A DNA stretch of 64,000 nucleotides, taken from positions 3,658,001-3,722,000 of the forward strand of contig NZ_CP053985.1 of NCBI RefSeq assembly GCF_013267355.1, in the 5' to 3' direction. Below, in pieces: positions 8,692 through 20,323 of the stretch (positions within the stretch are counted from its first letter, which is position 1; each line of letters begins with the position of its first letter). The DNA is from Achromobacter pestifer. GTDB lineage: Bacteria > Pseudomonadota > Gammaproteobacteria > Burkholderiales > Burkholderiaceae_B. The notes beneath the pieces are model-generated. The model was not told the DNA's origin. It made no database searches and was given only the letters and a program-made list of their open reading frames with translations. A program made the translations under genes and the position numbers.

Positions 8692-9893
8692 TGTTCGATG
8701 TAGCAGTACTCGGCGCCGGCGCCGCGGGCATGATGTGTGCCGCGGTCGCCGGCCAGCGCGGCTTGCGCGTGGTGCTGGTCGACCACGCCGAGCGCCTGGC
8801 GGAGAAGATCCGTATTTCCGGCGGCGGCCGCTGCAACTTCACCAACATCGGCGCCGGCCCCGCCAACTTCCTCTCCGACAACCCGCATTTCTGCCGTTCG
8901 GCCTTGGCGGGCTACACGCCGCAGGATTTCCTGGCGCTGATGAAGCGCCACCACATCGCCTGGCATGAGAAGCATCGCGGGCAGCTGTTCTGTGACGATT
9001 CCAGCGAATCCATCATCGAGATGCTGCGCGCCGAATGCGACGCGGGCAGGGTGCAGTGGCGCATGGGCTGCTCGGTGTCCGAGATCGGCCATGGCGAGCA
9101 GGGCTTCGAGCTGCGCTCCAGCCAGGGTCCGATCCGCGCCGCGAAACTGGTGGTCGCCACCGGCGGCATGGCCATTCCGCAACTGGGCGCCACCGATTTC
9201 GGCCTGAAGATCGCGCGGCAATTCGGCCTGAAAGTGGTGGAGCCGCGGCCCGCCCTGGTGCCGCTGACCTTCGATGCCGAGCAGTGGCGGTCCTTGTCCG
9301 AATTGTCCGGCGTGGCGCTGGAGGTCAATCTGCAAACAGGGCAAGGCAAGGCGCGCGGCGAGTTCCTCGAGGATCTGCTCTTCACTCACCGGGGCCTGTC
9401 CGGTCCGGCCATCCTGCAGATTTCCAGCTACTGGCAACCCGGCGAGCCCATCGTGATCGATCTGGCGCCCGGCCGCGATCTGGCGGAAGAACTGCTGGCG
9501 TCGAAGTCAGGCAACCGGCAGCAGCTGCATACCGTGCTGGCGGGCCTCTGGCCCAAACGCCTGGCCGACCGCTGGCTGCACCTGGCGGAGCAGGGCGGCA
9601 AGCCCGGCCTGGCGGCGCTACGCCTGGCGGACGCGCCGGACAAGACCTTGCGTGCGCTGGCGCAGGACATCCACCAGTGGACCCTGGTGCCCAGCGGCAC
9701 GGCCGGCTACAAAAAGGCCGAAGTCATGCGCGGCGGCGTGGACACGCGCGGGCTGGACCAGAAATCCATGCAGGCCAAGACCACCGCCGGCCTCTATTTC
9801 ATCGGCGAAGCCGTGGACGTTACGGGTTGGCTGGGCGGCTACAACTTCCAATGGGCCTGGGCTTCGGGCGTCGCCTGCGGCAAGGCGCTGTAG
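8691..9893 (+). CDS. HI0933/YhiN-family NAD(P)/FAD-dependent oxidoreductase
   Basis: A 400-residue flavoprotein of the HI0933-like family. The N-terminal dinucleotide motif is AVLGAGAAGMMCA; RISGGGRCNFTN and ATGGMAIPQLGATDFG follow; the C-terminus carries the family signature GYKKAEVMRGGV, FIGEAVDVTGWLGGYNFQWAW. The substrate is not established for most members (some are described as reducing bile-acid intermediates or other enones). It starts inside the decarboxylase stop codon (TGATG), so it is co-translated, but I know of no biochemical reason for the pairing. Confidence 0.9.
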   Translation: MFDVAVLGAGAAGMMCAAVAGQRGLRVVLVDHAERLAEKIRISGGGRCNFTNIGAGPANFLSDNPHFCRSALAGYTPQDFLALMKRHHIAWHEKHRGQLFCDDSSESIIEMLRAECDAGRVQWRMGCSVSEIGHGEQGFELRSSQGPIRAAKLVVATGGMAIPQLGATDFGLKIARQFGLKVVEPRPALVPLTFDAEQWRSLSELSGVALEVNLQTGQGKARGEFLEDLLFTHRGLSGPAILQISSYWQPGEPIVIDLAPGRDLAEELLASKSGNRQQLHTVLAGLWPKRLADRWLHLAEQGGKPGLAALRLADAPDKTLRALAQDIHQWTLVPSGTAGYKKAEVMRGGVDTRGLDQKSMQAKTTAGLYFIGEAVDVTGWLGGYNFQWAWASGVACGKAL

Positions 9894-9962
9894 TTTCCAC
9901 CTAGGGCCATGGCGTCGATAGGCCGGCGCTATGGCAAGAATTGGAAGCTTGCCGTTGTGATA

Positions 9963-9981
9963 TTAAATAAAAATACTTATC
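9963..9981. promoter_or_regulatory. Fur-box-like site upstream of the superoxide dismutase gene
   Basis: An AT-rich 19-mer, TTAAATAAAAATACTTATC, matches 12 of 19 positions of the GATAATGATAATCATTATC Fur consensus. It lies 61 bases before the sod start in an otherwise GC-rich window. Mn-sod genes are commonly repressed by Fur, so the placement makes sense. Prediction from pattern only. Confidence 0.5.
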
Positions 9982-10041
9982 ATTTATGTTTTCGATATTG
10001 ATCTAGCCTCGAACAAGGGGGCGGATCTCACGGAGACATGC

Positions 10042-10656
10042 ATGGCTTACACCCTTCCGCCCCTGCCGTACGCCTACGATGCGCTGGAACCCCACATCGA
10101 CGCGATGACGATGGAGATCCACTACAGCAAGCACCATCAGACCTACGTCAACAGCCTGAACGCCGCGCTGGAAGGCGCGGGCATCGTCACCAATGAGCCG
10201 GTCGAGTCCCTGGTGGCGCGGCTGGAGCAGTTGCCCGAAACCGTCCGCGGCGCCGTGCGCAACCATGGCGGTGGCCATGCGAACCACAGCCTGTTCTGGT
10301 CGGTCATGTCGCCCGAGGGCGGGGGCGAGCCGGACGGCGCGCTGGCGGCGGCCATCGAAGCCGAGCTGGGCGGGCAAGCCGCATTCCGCGACGCCTTCAC
10401 CAAGGCCGCGCTGACCCGCTTCGGCAGCGGTTGGGCCTGGCTTTCGGTCACGCCGGCCGGCAAGCTCACGGTGGAAAGCAGCGCCAACCAGGACAGCCCG
10501 CTGATGCATGGCAACACGCCCATCCTGGGGCTGGACGTGTGGGAGCACGCCTACTACCTTAAGTACCAGAACCGCAGGCCCGAGTACATCGGCGCCTTTT
10601 ACAATGTTGTGAACTGGCCTGAAGTGGCGCGCCGTTACGCGGCGACGCAGCGCTGA
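10042..10656 (+). CDS. sodA: Superoxide dismutase, Mn-type
   Basis: Converts superoxide to hydrogen peroxide and oxygen in the cytoplasm. 204 residues, full length. Metal ligands are His27 ([12 protein letters not shown]), His82 ([10 protein letters not shown]), Asp165 and His169 ([12 protein letters not shown]). It looks Mn-specific: the active-site glutamine comes from the C-terminal domain (NQDSPLM, Gln150), and Gly rather than Gln is in the HGGGHANH segment, the reverse of iron enzymes. Start ATG 10042 gives [18 protein letters not shown] Fur-box-like AT-rich site lies upstream, suggesting induction under iron limitation. The ZIP transporter starts 30 bases downstream, a plausible partner for metal supply. 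Confidence 0.95.
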   Translation: MAYTLPPLPYAYDALEPHIDAMTMEIHYSKHHQTYVNSLNAALEGAGIVTNEPVESLVARLEQLPETVRGAVRNHGGGHANHSLFWSVMSPEGGGEPDGALAAAIEAELGGQAAFRDAFTKAALTRFGSGWAWLSVTPAGKLTVESSANQDSPLMHGNTPILGLDVWEHAYYLKYQNRRPEYIGAFYNVVNWPEVARRYAATQR

Positions 10657-10686
10657 GCGCATCCCTGGCAAGGAGGGCAGCGGCAC

Positions 10687-11580
10687 ATGAATACCTTCAG
10701 CCGTCATCGCGTGCGGCCAGCAGCCACCAGCATCAGCGTGTGGACCCTGGCCGTATTGGTGGCCTGCCTGGGCCTGCACCAGCTGTGGGCCTATCTGGAC
10801 GTGCGCGCGCCGCACGTGGCCGATGCCCTGCTGGGCGGGCTGGTGGCGGCAGCCGCCACGGCGCTGGGCACCCTGCCCATCCTGTTCGCCCGCAGCATTC
10901 CGCAAAAAATGCAGGACAGCATGTTCGGCTTCGGGGCCGGCGTCATGCTGGCGGCCAGCGCTTTTTCGCTGGTGGCGCCGGGCATCGCGGCGGGCCGCGA
11001 CCTGGGCTACGGTCCCTGGGGCGCAGGGCTGACGGTGGGCGCCGCCGTGCTGCTGGGGGCGGCCGTGCTGCTGCTGATGGACCGCACCCTGCCGCACGAG
11101 CATTTCATCAAGGGCAGGGAAGGGATCGAGGCGCACCGCCTGCGCCGCACTTGGCTGTTCGTCTTCGCCATCACCCTGCACAACCTGCCCGAGGGCCTGG
11201 CCATCGGCGTGGGCTATGCGGGCAACGACGCCATGCGCGGCACCGCGCTGGCTACTGGCATTGCGATCCAGGACGTCCCCGAGGGGCTGGTGGTGGCGGT
11301 GGCGCTGCTGGCGGCGGGCTACCAGCGCGCGTTCGCCGTGGCGCTGGGCATGCTGTCCGGCTTGGTCGAGCCGCTGGGCGCGGTGCTGGGCGCCGCGGTG
11401 GTGGGTTGGTCCGAGCCGCTCTTGCCCTGGGGCCTGGGTTTCGCCGCGGGCGCCATGCTGTTCGTGATCAGTCACGAGATCATCCCGGAATCGCACCGCA
11501 AGGGGCATGAGGTCTACGCGACTTGCGGGCTGATGTTGGGCTTCGTGCTCATGATGCTGCTGGACACGGCGCTGGGTTGA
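10687..11580 (+). CDS. ZIP family divalent metal transporter
   Basis: A 297-residue inner-membrane protein with about eight hydrophobic helices. It carries the ZIP metal-site signatures HNLPEGLAIGVGYAGND (helix 4) and QDVPEGLVVAVAL (helix 5), plus SHEIIPESH near the C-terminus. It resembles the GufA/ZupT branch, which takes up zinc, iron or manganese. A strong AAGGAGG at 10670-10676 precedes ATG 10687. The gap to sodA is 30 bases, so the two may be co-transcribed and share the Fur-like control; Mn import next to a Mn-superoxide dismutase would fit, but the metal is an inference. Confidence 0.88.
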   Translation: MNTFSRHRVRPAATSISVWTLAVLVACLGLHQLWAYLDVRAPHVADALLGGLVAAAATALGTLPILFARSIPQKMQDSMFGFGAGVMLAASAFSLVAPGIAAGRDLGYGPWGAGLTVGAAVLLGAAVLLLMDRTLPHEHFIKGREGIEAHRLRRTWLFVFAITLHNLPEGLAIGVGYAGNDAMRGTALATGIAIQDVPEGLVVAVALLAAGYQRAFAVALGMLSGLVEPLGAVLGAAVVGWSEPLLPWGLGFAAGAMLFVISHEIIPESHRKGHEVYATCGLMLGFVLMMLLDTALG

Positions 11581-11640
11581 GGCCGCCGCAGGCATTCCCT
11601 GGCCGCGGCTTTCGTTGTATGCTTTCGGCGCTGTCACGCA

Positions 11641-11890
11641 TGTTGCGGGAGAGAGCGGCCTGTATGTCCGGCCGCCGCCGAAGGCGCAATTCGCCCAGAA
11701 TCGCTCAGGTAACCCATACCGCCCATGCTTGCCCCGTCCCGGTTTTCTTACCGCATGGACGCGGCAAAACAGTACTCTGGAGAGACCTGGCGCCGCCCCT
11801 GAACTAGGGACATAGCGAGCAGCCCAGGCGCCGAAGGTGCAAACCCGCCACGCGGGGCAACTCTCAGGCAAAAGGACAGAGGGGCGGAAG
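11641..11890 (+). promoter_or_regulatory. Tandem glycine riboswitch upstream of gcvT
   Basis: Two glycine aptamers in a row. The second (about 11772-11890) is textbook: CTCTGGAGAG, GGCGCCGAAGGTGCAA at about 11826-11841 and CTCTCAGGCAAAAGGACAG at 11861-11879. The first (about 11643-11772) has GGGAGAGAG and CCGCCGAAGGCGCAA, then CGCTCAGGTAACC, with a longer divergent 3' half before it runs into the second. The array ends about 85 bases before the gcvT ATG. In this class glycine binding normally turns on glycine-cleavage expression. No intrinsic terminator is seen in the 85-base expression platform, so control may act on translation. Confidence 0.9.
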
Positions 11891-11975
11891 ATTCAGCCGT
11901 TGTGCCAGCGCAGTCCGCTTGGCGCCACCGGCATTCCGTAACCCTGGCAACACTGCCGTCCCGGAGTTTCCGCGC

Positions 11976-13076
11976 ATGTCCGCAACCCTCAAACGCACCC
12001 CGCTGGCCGAAGAACACGTCGCCTCTGGCGCCCGCATGGTCGACTTCGGCGGCTGGGACATGCCGCTGGCCTACGGTTCGCAGCTGGAAGAGCACCATGT
12101 CGTGCGCCAGGACGCCGGCATGTTCGACGTGTCGCACATGCTGAACGTCGACGTCGCCGGCCCGGACGCTTTTGCGTTCCTGCAACGCCTGGTCGCCAAC
12201 GACGTGTCCAAGCTGACCGTGCCCGGCAAGGCGCTGTACAGCTGCATGCTGAATCCGCAGGGCGGCGTGATCGACGATCTGATCATCTATTTCTTCGCCG
12301 CCGACGAATGGCGCGTGGTGGTCAACGCCGGCACGGCCGACAAGGACGTCGCCTGGATGCAGCGCGTCAAGCAGGCCGGCCAGTTCGACGTCGCCATCAC
12401 CCCGCGCCGCGACCTGGCCATGGTGGCGGTGCAGGGGCCGAACGCCCGCGCCAAGGTCTGGGCCGCGCGCCCGGCCTGGCAGGCCGCCAGCGAACCGCTG
12501 ACCCCTTTCGTGGCCGCCCGCGTGGGCGACGACACCCTGGTGGCCCGCACCGGCTACACCGGTGAAGACGGTTTTGAAATCGTGCTGCCCGCCGCCGAGG
12601 TGGTGCAGCTGTGGCGCGATCTGGTTGCCCAAGGCGTGCGCCCTTGCGGCCTGGGCGCGCGCGACACGCTGCGCCTGGAAGCCGGCATGAACCTCTACGG
12701 CCAGGACATGGACGAGCTGACCCAGCCCGACCAGGCCGGCCTGACCTGGACCGTGTCCCTGAAGAACGCCGAGCGCCGTTTCATCGGCCGCGACGCCCTG
12801 GAACAATTCGCCACCCCGGCCAGCTTTATCGGCCTGAAGCTGCAAGAGCGCGGCGTCATGCGCGCGCACATGGCCGTGCGCACCAAGGATGGCATGGGCG
12901 AGCTCACCAGCGGCACCATGTCGCCCACGCTGGGCGTGTCGATCGGCTTCGCCCGCCTGCCGCAAGGCGTCAAGCCGGGCGACACGGTCGAAGTCGACAT
13001 CCGCGGCAAATGGGTGCCCGCCCTGGCCTGCAAATTGCCGTTCGTGCGTAACGGCAAAGCGGTCGAACACTCGTAA
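11976..13076 (+). CDS. gcvT: Glycine cleavage system T protein (aminomethyltransferase)
   Basis: Takes the aminomethyl group from lipoylated H protein, releases ammonia and forms 5,10-methylene-tetrahydrofolate. 366 residues, full length. Motifs: [17 protein letters not shown] near the N-terminus, [33 protein letters not shown] and [23 protein letters not shown] 11976 ([14 protein letters not shown]) is chosen; the open frame extends 19 codons upstream into the riboswitch platform without conservation. First gene of gcvTHP. Confidence 0.97.
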   Translation: MSATLKRTPLAEEHVASGARMVDFGGWDMPLAYGSQLEEHHVVRQDAGMFDVSHMLNVDVAGPDAFAFLQRLVANDVSKLTVPGKALYSCMLNPQGGVIDDLIIYFFAADEWRVVVNAGTADKDVAWMQRVKQAGQFDVAITPRRDLAMVAVQGPNARAKVWAARPAWQAASEPLTPFVAARVGDDTLVARTGYTGEDGFEIVLPAAEVVQLWRDLVAQGVRPCGLGARDTLRLEAGMNLYGQDMDELTQPDQAGLTWTVSLKNAERRFIGRDALEQFATPASFIGLKLQERGVMRAHMAVRTKDGMGELTSGTMSPTLGVSIGFARLPQGVKPGDTVEVDIRGKWVPALACKLPFVRNGKAVEHS

Positions 13077-13174
13077 ACTCGAAGCTTCGCGCGAGCCGCC
13101 GGCCCCTGGGGCGATGGCCGCCCGCGCGAGGCGCGCAACACCATTCATCTACCCGCATTCCCTCAGGAGTTCCC

Positions 13175-13552
13175 ATGAGTCTGCCCACCGATCGCAAGTA
13201 CACCGAGTCCCATGAATGGGTCAAAGCCGAAGGCGACGTGTTCGTCGTCGGCATCACCGATACCGCCCAGGACCAATTGGGCGACCTGGTCTTCGTCGGC
13301 GACGTGAAGGTCGGCGCCAAGCTGAACGCCGGTGAGACCGCTGGCGTGGTCGAGTCGGTCAAGGCCGCTTCCGACATCTACGCGCCCGTGGCCGGCGAGA
13401 TCGTCGCGTTCAACGAAGAACTGGAAAACAACCCCAACCTGATCAACGAATCGGCTTTCACCGCCTGGATCTTCAAGATCAAGCCGGTCAATGCCGCCGA
13501 CGCCGACAAGCTGCTCGACGCCGCCGGCTACGAAGCCGTCGCCAACGGCTAA
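13175..13552 (+). CDS. gcvH: Glycine cleavage system H protein
   Basis: Small lipoyl carrier that shuttles the aminomethyl intermediate between P and T proteins. 125 residues. The lipoate attachment site is Lys63 in [20 protein letters not shown] at 13165-13169 fits the ATG. It lies 98 bases after gcvT and 103 before gcvP. Confidence 0.97.
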   Translation: MSLPTDRKYTESHEWVKAEGDVFVVGITDTAQDQLGDLVFVGDVKVGAKLNAGETAGVVESVKAASDIYAPVAGEIVAFNEELENNPNLINESAFTAWIFKIKPVNAADADKLLDAAGYEAVANG

Positions 13553-13655
13553 GCCGCTGGTCCGGACCGGGCGCGCAAGCACTAGCTCCGCGCCCGATCC
13601 GCAAGATGCAATACCGTCCGTCCTCCGACGACACCCGCTATCCCGAGACCTCTCC

Positions 13656-16529
<2,874 letters not shown>

Positions 16530-16553
16530 GCGCAGTCGGCGCGGCCCGGCGGC

Positions 16554-16591
16554 AAAAAAAATCCCCCATCCGAAAAGATGGGGGATTTTTT
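16554..16591. terminator. Bidirectional rho-independent terminator
   Basis: A run of A, then ATCCCCCATC, loop CGAAAA, GATGGGGGAT and a run of T. The 10-base stem is perfect, with U-tracts on both strands, so it can end gcvTHP (plus strand) and the YdgA-family gene (minus strand). Confidence 0.93.
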
Positions 16592-16611
16592 CGTCTTGCT
16601 TCGGCCGAGGC

Positions 16612-18576
16612 TTACTTCGCCGGCGCGGCCTTGCTGGCCACGGAGAAGTCTTCGGCGATGCTGAAGAACGTGTTCAGCATGATCTGCAGGTTTTCCTTGC
16701 CGATGCCGCCTTCCGAGTTCATGTCCATCTGCAGCACGGCCCGGTTCTTGTCGTCCAGGTAGGCGCGCGTCCAGCGGTATTCCTGGTTCCAGGCATTGAT
16801 GGCCTTGAGCGAGACCGGCTTCTTGCTGCTGTAGGTCGCGGTCACGACCAGGTCATGGCACTTCTCGGTGAAGTCGTTGCACAGGAAGTCGACGCGCAGC
16901 TCGCTGGCGCCCGTGTCGCGGGGATCCAGGATCAGGACGGGACCCTCGTCGCCATCCTGCTTGCGGGGGTTGTAGACCATGTCGTCCAGCATGGTCGTCA
17001 CGGTGTCCAGGTCGAAGTCCTGCATGTAGCCGGCCGCGGACGCGGTGTCGGAGGCTGCGGCCAGTTCCGTGCCTTCGGCCGGTTCGCCTTCCTCTTCCAT
17101 GCCGTCCATGTCGTCGTCCATGCCGGTCGCGCCCAGCAGGCCCGCGAACAGTTCGTCGGCGGGGATCTTCTGGCCGTTCAGGTCGCCCATGCCATCGGCG
17201 AAGTGGAACTTGCCGATGATGTTGTCGCCGTCGTTCTTGCCGACGTTGAGCATTTCAGCCATGCCGGACATCGAGCGCATCTGGTCGTCGGCTTCCTCGG
17301 CAGCTTTTTCCGCGGTCAAGCCTTGCTTCTTGACGGCGTACTGCACGATCAGGTCGCGCACCATGGGCTTGGAGATAACCAGGGTCGCATCGATCTGCTT
17401 GATGGCCTTGACCATGATCTCCTGTGGCGTCAGATCCTTGACGTTGGGCGGATTGGTCAGGTCCAGGGCGAAGGTCAGCTTGCTTTCGCCCTTGTCGGTC
17501 TTCCAGCTGATCGGGTCGATGCTGAACGTGGGGTTGCCGTTGAGCAGCTTGCCGGCATTTTCCAGCACGGCGTCGAACTGTTCGTCCTTCAGGCCTTCGT
17601 CGCTGGCGCCCAGCATGTACTGGCGCACGATCTGGTTGTAGGTGTCCGACAGCTGCTTGATGGCGGCGCCGTCCAGCTTGGCGAGCTTGATCACAGCCTG
17701 GCCGTTGCCCAGGGCCACGTCGTTGAACGTGATGTTGCCGGTCTGGTAGGTGGCTTCGACGTTGACGTTCTTGTCGTCTTCGGCCAGCTTGACGCCATAG
17801 CCCAGGTTGTCCAGCGAGACCTTGACGTCGTCACCGGGGCGGGTGACGTCGATGCGCTTGAGCTTGACGCTGGAGTCGCCAATGGACAGGCCGAACTTGC
17901 CCATGCGGCTGTTGACGTCCATCGTCAGGCCGGACACCAACATCTTGATGGGGTCGTCCGATTTTTCGCCATCCACCGACAGCGTTTCCATCAGGGCGTG
18001 CGCCGTGACGGCTTGCTGCGCGCGGTCGAAGGTGCCGTTGATCGCCATGCCGCTGAAGTTGACGGCGTTGCCTTCGTGCGTGATCTGCACGGGGGCGATA
18101 TTGGCGGTCGAGGTGGCGAAGCCGCCGAAATTGATGATCGTGTCCGCGCTCAGGGGCACCACGCCCTTGGTCAGCTCGAACAGTTCCTTGATGTTGTCGG
18201 TCTTGGCGAGCTCGGCGTGCGTGAACGCCAGCTTGGGCGCGATGGCGCCGCGCGCCAGGGCGCTCTTGGGGAAGGGACCGTGTTCGATGGATGCGTCGAA
18301 CTCGATCATGCCTTTGGGCAGGTCTTCGGCGATCTTGTCGCCCTTGACCAGCGACACGCCATAACGCGCCTGCGTCGAGAACAGGCCGCGCTCGTACTTC
18401 AGCTGATCGATGCGCAGACCGAACAGAGGCGTGATCTTGGCCAGTTTTTCGTTGGCTTCCGCCAGATGGCGCTGCGAGCTTTCCTCGATGCGCTTGCCGG
18501 TGTACCACGTGGCCCCGACCCAGCTTCCCGCTCCCACTATGACCACGCCCAGGGTGATCGCTACGCTCTTTTTCAT
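16612..18576 (-). CDS. YdgA family protein (DUF945)
   Basis: A 654-residue exported or membrane-anchored protein. Residues ~5-25 form a single hydrophobic segment (VAITLGVVIVGAGSWVGATWYTG in two parts around Gly-Ser) followed by a helical RHLAEANEKLAKI stretch, typical of YdgA. The rest is beta-rich, with repeated glycine/asparagine turns. An acidic low-complexity insert (DDDMDGMEEEGEPAEGTE) lies near residue 490-510. The family has no firm biochemical function. It has its own region between two terminators and appears monocistronic. Confidence 0.8.
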   Translation of the reverse strand: MKKSVAITLGVVIVGAGSWVGATWYTGKRIEESSQRHLAEANEKLAKITPLFGLRIDQLKYERGLFSTQARYGVSLVKGDKIAEDLPKGMIEFDASIEHGPFPKSALARGAIAPKLAFTHAELAKTDNIKELFELTKGVVPLSADTIINFGGFATSTANIAPVQITHEGNAVNFSGMAINGTFDRAQQAVTAHALMETLSVDGEKSDDPIKMLVSGLTMDVNSRMGKFGLSIGDSSVKLKRIDVTRPGDDVKVSLDNLGYGVKLAEDDKNVNVEATYQTGNITFNDVALGNGQAVIKLAKLDGAAIKQLSDTYNQIVRQYMLGASDEGLKDEQFDAVLENAGKLLNGNPTFSIDPISWKTDKGESKLTFALDLTNPPNVKDLTPQEIMVKAIKQIDATLVISKPMVRDLIVQYAVKKQGLTAEKAAEEADDQMRSMSGMAEMLNVGKNDGDNIIGKFHFADGMGDLNGQKIPADELFAGLLGATGMDDDMDGMEEEGEPAEGTELAAASDTASAAGYMQDFDLDTVTTMLDDMVYNPRKQDGDEGPVLILDPRDTGASELRVDFLCNDFTEKCHDLVVTATYSSKKPVSLKAINAWNQEYRWTRAYLDDKNRAVLQMDMNSEGGIGKENLQIMLNTFFSIAEDFSVASKAAPAK

Positions 18577-18762
18577 CGTTCTGCTTGTATCGTTGATTAT
18601 CGAGTCATATCCGGTGACACGCGGCTGCTTCTGGCCGCCGGACCCTGTTATTGGCGTCCGCCATCGGAATACACGTATTCATCGGCTTGTAAGGCCCGCG
18701 GCGAGTATACCGAGGCCGATGGTCATGTGACCACGCCCACCGTTACAGAAGATTTCAAAATG

Positions 18763-18789
18763 AAAGCCGGCGCGTTCGCGCCGGCTTTT
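18763..18789 (-). terminator. Rho-independent terminator of the MlrC/ABC operon
   Basis: AAAGCCGGCGCG, loop TTCG, CGCCGGCTTTT: a strong GC stem with A/T tracts on both sides. It lies about 25 bases beyond the stop of the minus-strand M81 gene at 18815, and so marks the 3' end of the peptide-uptake operon. Confidence 0.85.
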
Positions 18790-18814
18790 CAGGACTAAAT
18801 ACCGCGACCGGAGA

Positions 18815-20290
18815 TTACATCGGGTCCAGGGGATAGATCGGACGGCGCACGTGCTTGAATTCAAGCTGGCCGTAGTCCGAGGTGGTAACCCCCACGCCGG
18901 TGCATTCGATGACCTGTGTCGCCATGTCGGAGAAGCCCGCGCGCCAGTGGACTCGGCTCTTGAGCACGACGTAGCGCTTTTGCAGCGGATCGATGCCGGC
19001 CGACAGCAGGCAATTGATGTCGAAGGGCTCCTGGTGGCGGGACACCACCACGATTTCCACGCGGCCCGTGTCGATCACGACCGTCAGGCCGGTGTCGTTG
19101 CGCACGCCACGGTACATCGGTCCGCGGTTCAGATAGACGCCGTCGAACACCAGTTTGACGCGGCCGGTAACTTCCAGCGGTTCGCTGGGCTCCTTGATGG
19201 CGGGCATGGCCATCTTGCCGCCAAGCTTGATCGTGATGGTCTGCCCCACGCCCGCGGCCGCCGCCTGCTGTGCCGCCTCCGGGTCGCAGATGGCGTAGAA
19301 AACCACGTTCTCCAGTTCCTGGCGCAGCACCTCGGCCAGCACGGCGGTGGTGTCCATGGTGCCGCCGGAACCGGTGTTGTCGTAGTGGTCCAGCAGCACG
19401 ACCGGGCCTTGTTCGATGGCCTTGGCGCGCGCGATGGTGGGAGCCAGCGGTTCCGGCTGGAACACCCAGTCGGCGCGGTCGCTCCAGGCGCGATCCAGCA
19501 GTTCATCGCGGTGGCGCTGCGCCTCGGCCAGATTGCCGTCGGTACAGACCACGGCGCTCAGGCCGGCTTCGCGGATGTCGGCGTGCGGGAATCCCACGAA
19601 GACCGAGGCGGCCAGCACGCCGCCGGCTTCCAGTTCCTTGCAGCGTTCCTGCAGCGGCTTGTTGGGCGCGGCATGGGTGCCCTGGCACATGATGTGCGGC
19701 AGCATGGGCTTGTTGGCCCAGGACATGACGGGCTTGATCTCGCCCTTCAGGGTGCGCGCGATCACGTTCGCGGCGCGCAGGCCCGCGGCGCGGATGTCCA
19801 CGTGCGGATAGGTGTGGAAGCCGCTGATGACCGTGGCGTTCTTGACGATGTCGTCATAGACGTTGGCATGCATGTCCAGCGTCACCGCCACGGGCGTATG
19901 CGGATCGATCTCGCGCAGGCGGCGCAGCAGGTCGCCTTCGGCATCCTCCACGCCCTCGGCGACCATGGCGCCGTGCAGGTCCAGCAGGATGGCGTCGTAG
20001 CCGCCGCGCTGGACCTCGTCCAGGACCAGCTTGCACAGCCGTTCGTGGGTTTCGGCGCTGGCGGGGCCGCTGGGCCAGGACTCGGCCGCCACGGGCACGA
20101 CGATTTCGGCGCCTTCGCGGCGCGCCACTTCGATATAGCCGCCCAGGCCGCTGTCGGTGTTCTCGTAGGCCTTGATGGCGCGTTCGCCGGCCAGGACCTC
20201 GGGATTGCCGCGGAAGAAGCGTTCAAGCGGAGTGGGCACGGGCGAAAACGTATTCGTCTCGTGCTTGATCATTGCCAAAAGCCAACGCAT
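18815..20290 (-). CDS. M81 family metallopeptidase (MlrC-like), distal copy
   Basis: A 491-residue member of the family of microcystinase C (MlrC), the metal enzyme that hydrolyses the linear breakdown peptides of microcystin. Presumed zinc ligands are present with family spacing: Asp139 and His141 in VTLDMHANVYDD and His163 in GFHTYPHVD; HETNTFSP begins the protein and LDLHGAMV is conserved. Start ATG 20290 has AGGA. It is the last gene of a seven-gene minus-strand operon, 33 bases after the amidase, and is a paralogue of the M81 gene at 27255-28763. The real substrate is unknown; most MlrC-like proteins are in bacteria with no link to microcystin. Confidence 0.88.
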   Translation of the reverse strand: MRWLLAMIKHETNTFSPVPTPLERFFRGNPEVLAGERAIKAYENTDSGLGGYIEVARREGAEIVVPVAAESWPSGPASAETHERLCKLVLDEVQRGGYDAILLDLHGAMVAEGVEDAEGDLLRRLREIDPHTPVAVTLDMHANVYDDIVKNATVISGFHTYPHVDIRAAGLRAANVIARTLKGEIKPVMSWANKPMLPHIMCQGTHAAPNKPLQERCKELEAGGVLAASVFVGFPHADIREAGLSAVVCTDGNLAEAQRHRDELLDRAWSDRADWVFQPEPLAPTIARAKAIEQGPVVLLDHYDNTGSGGTMDTTAVLAEVLRQELENVVFYAICDPEAAQQAAAAGVGQTITIKLGGKMAMPAIKEPSEPLEVTGRVKLVFDGVYLNRGPMYRGVRNDTGLTVVIDTGRVEIVVVSRHQEPFDINCLLSAGIDPLQKRYVVLKSRVHWRAGFSDMATQVIECTGVGVTTSDYGQLEFKHVRRPIYPLDPM

Positions 20291-20323
20291 GGGAATTCCT
20301 GTGGGTTTGCTGTTGAGGATGGT

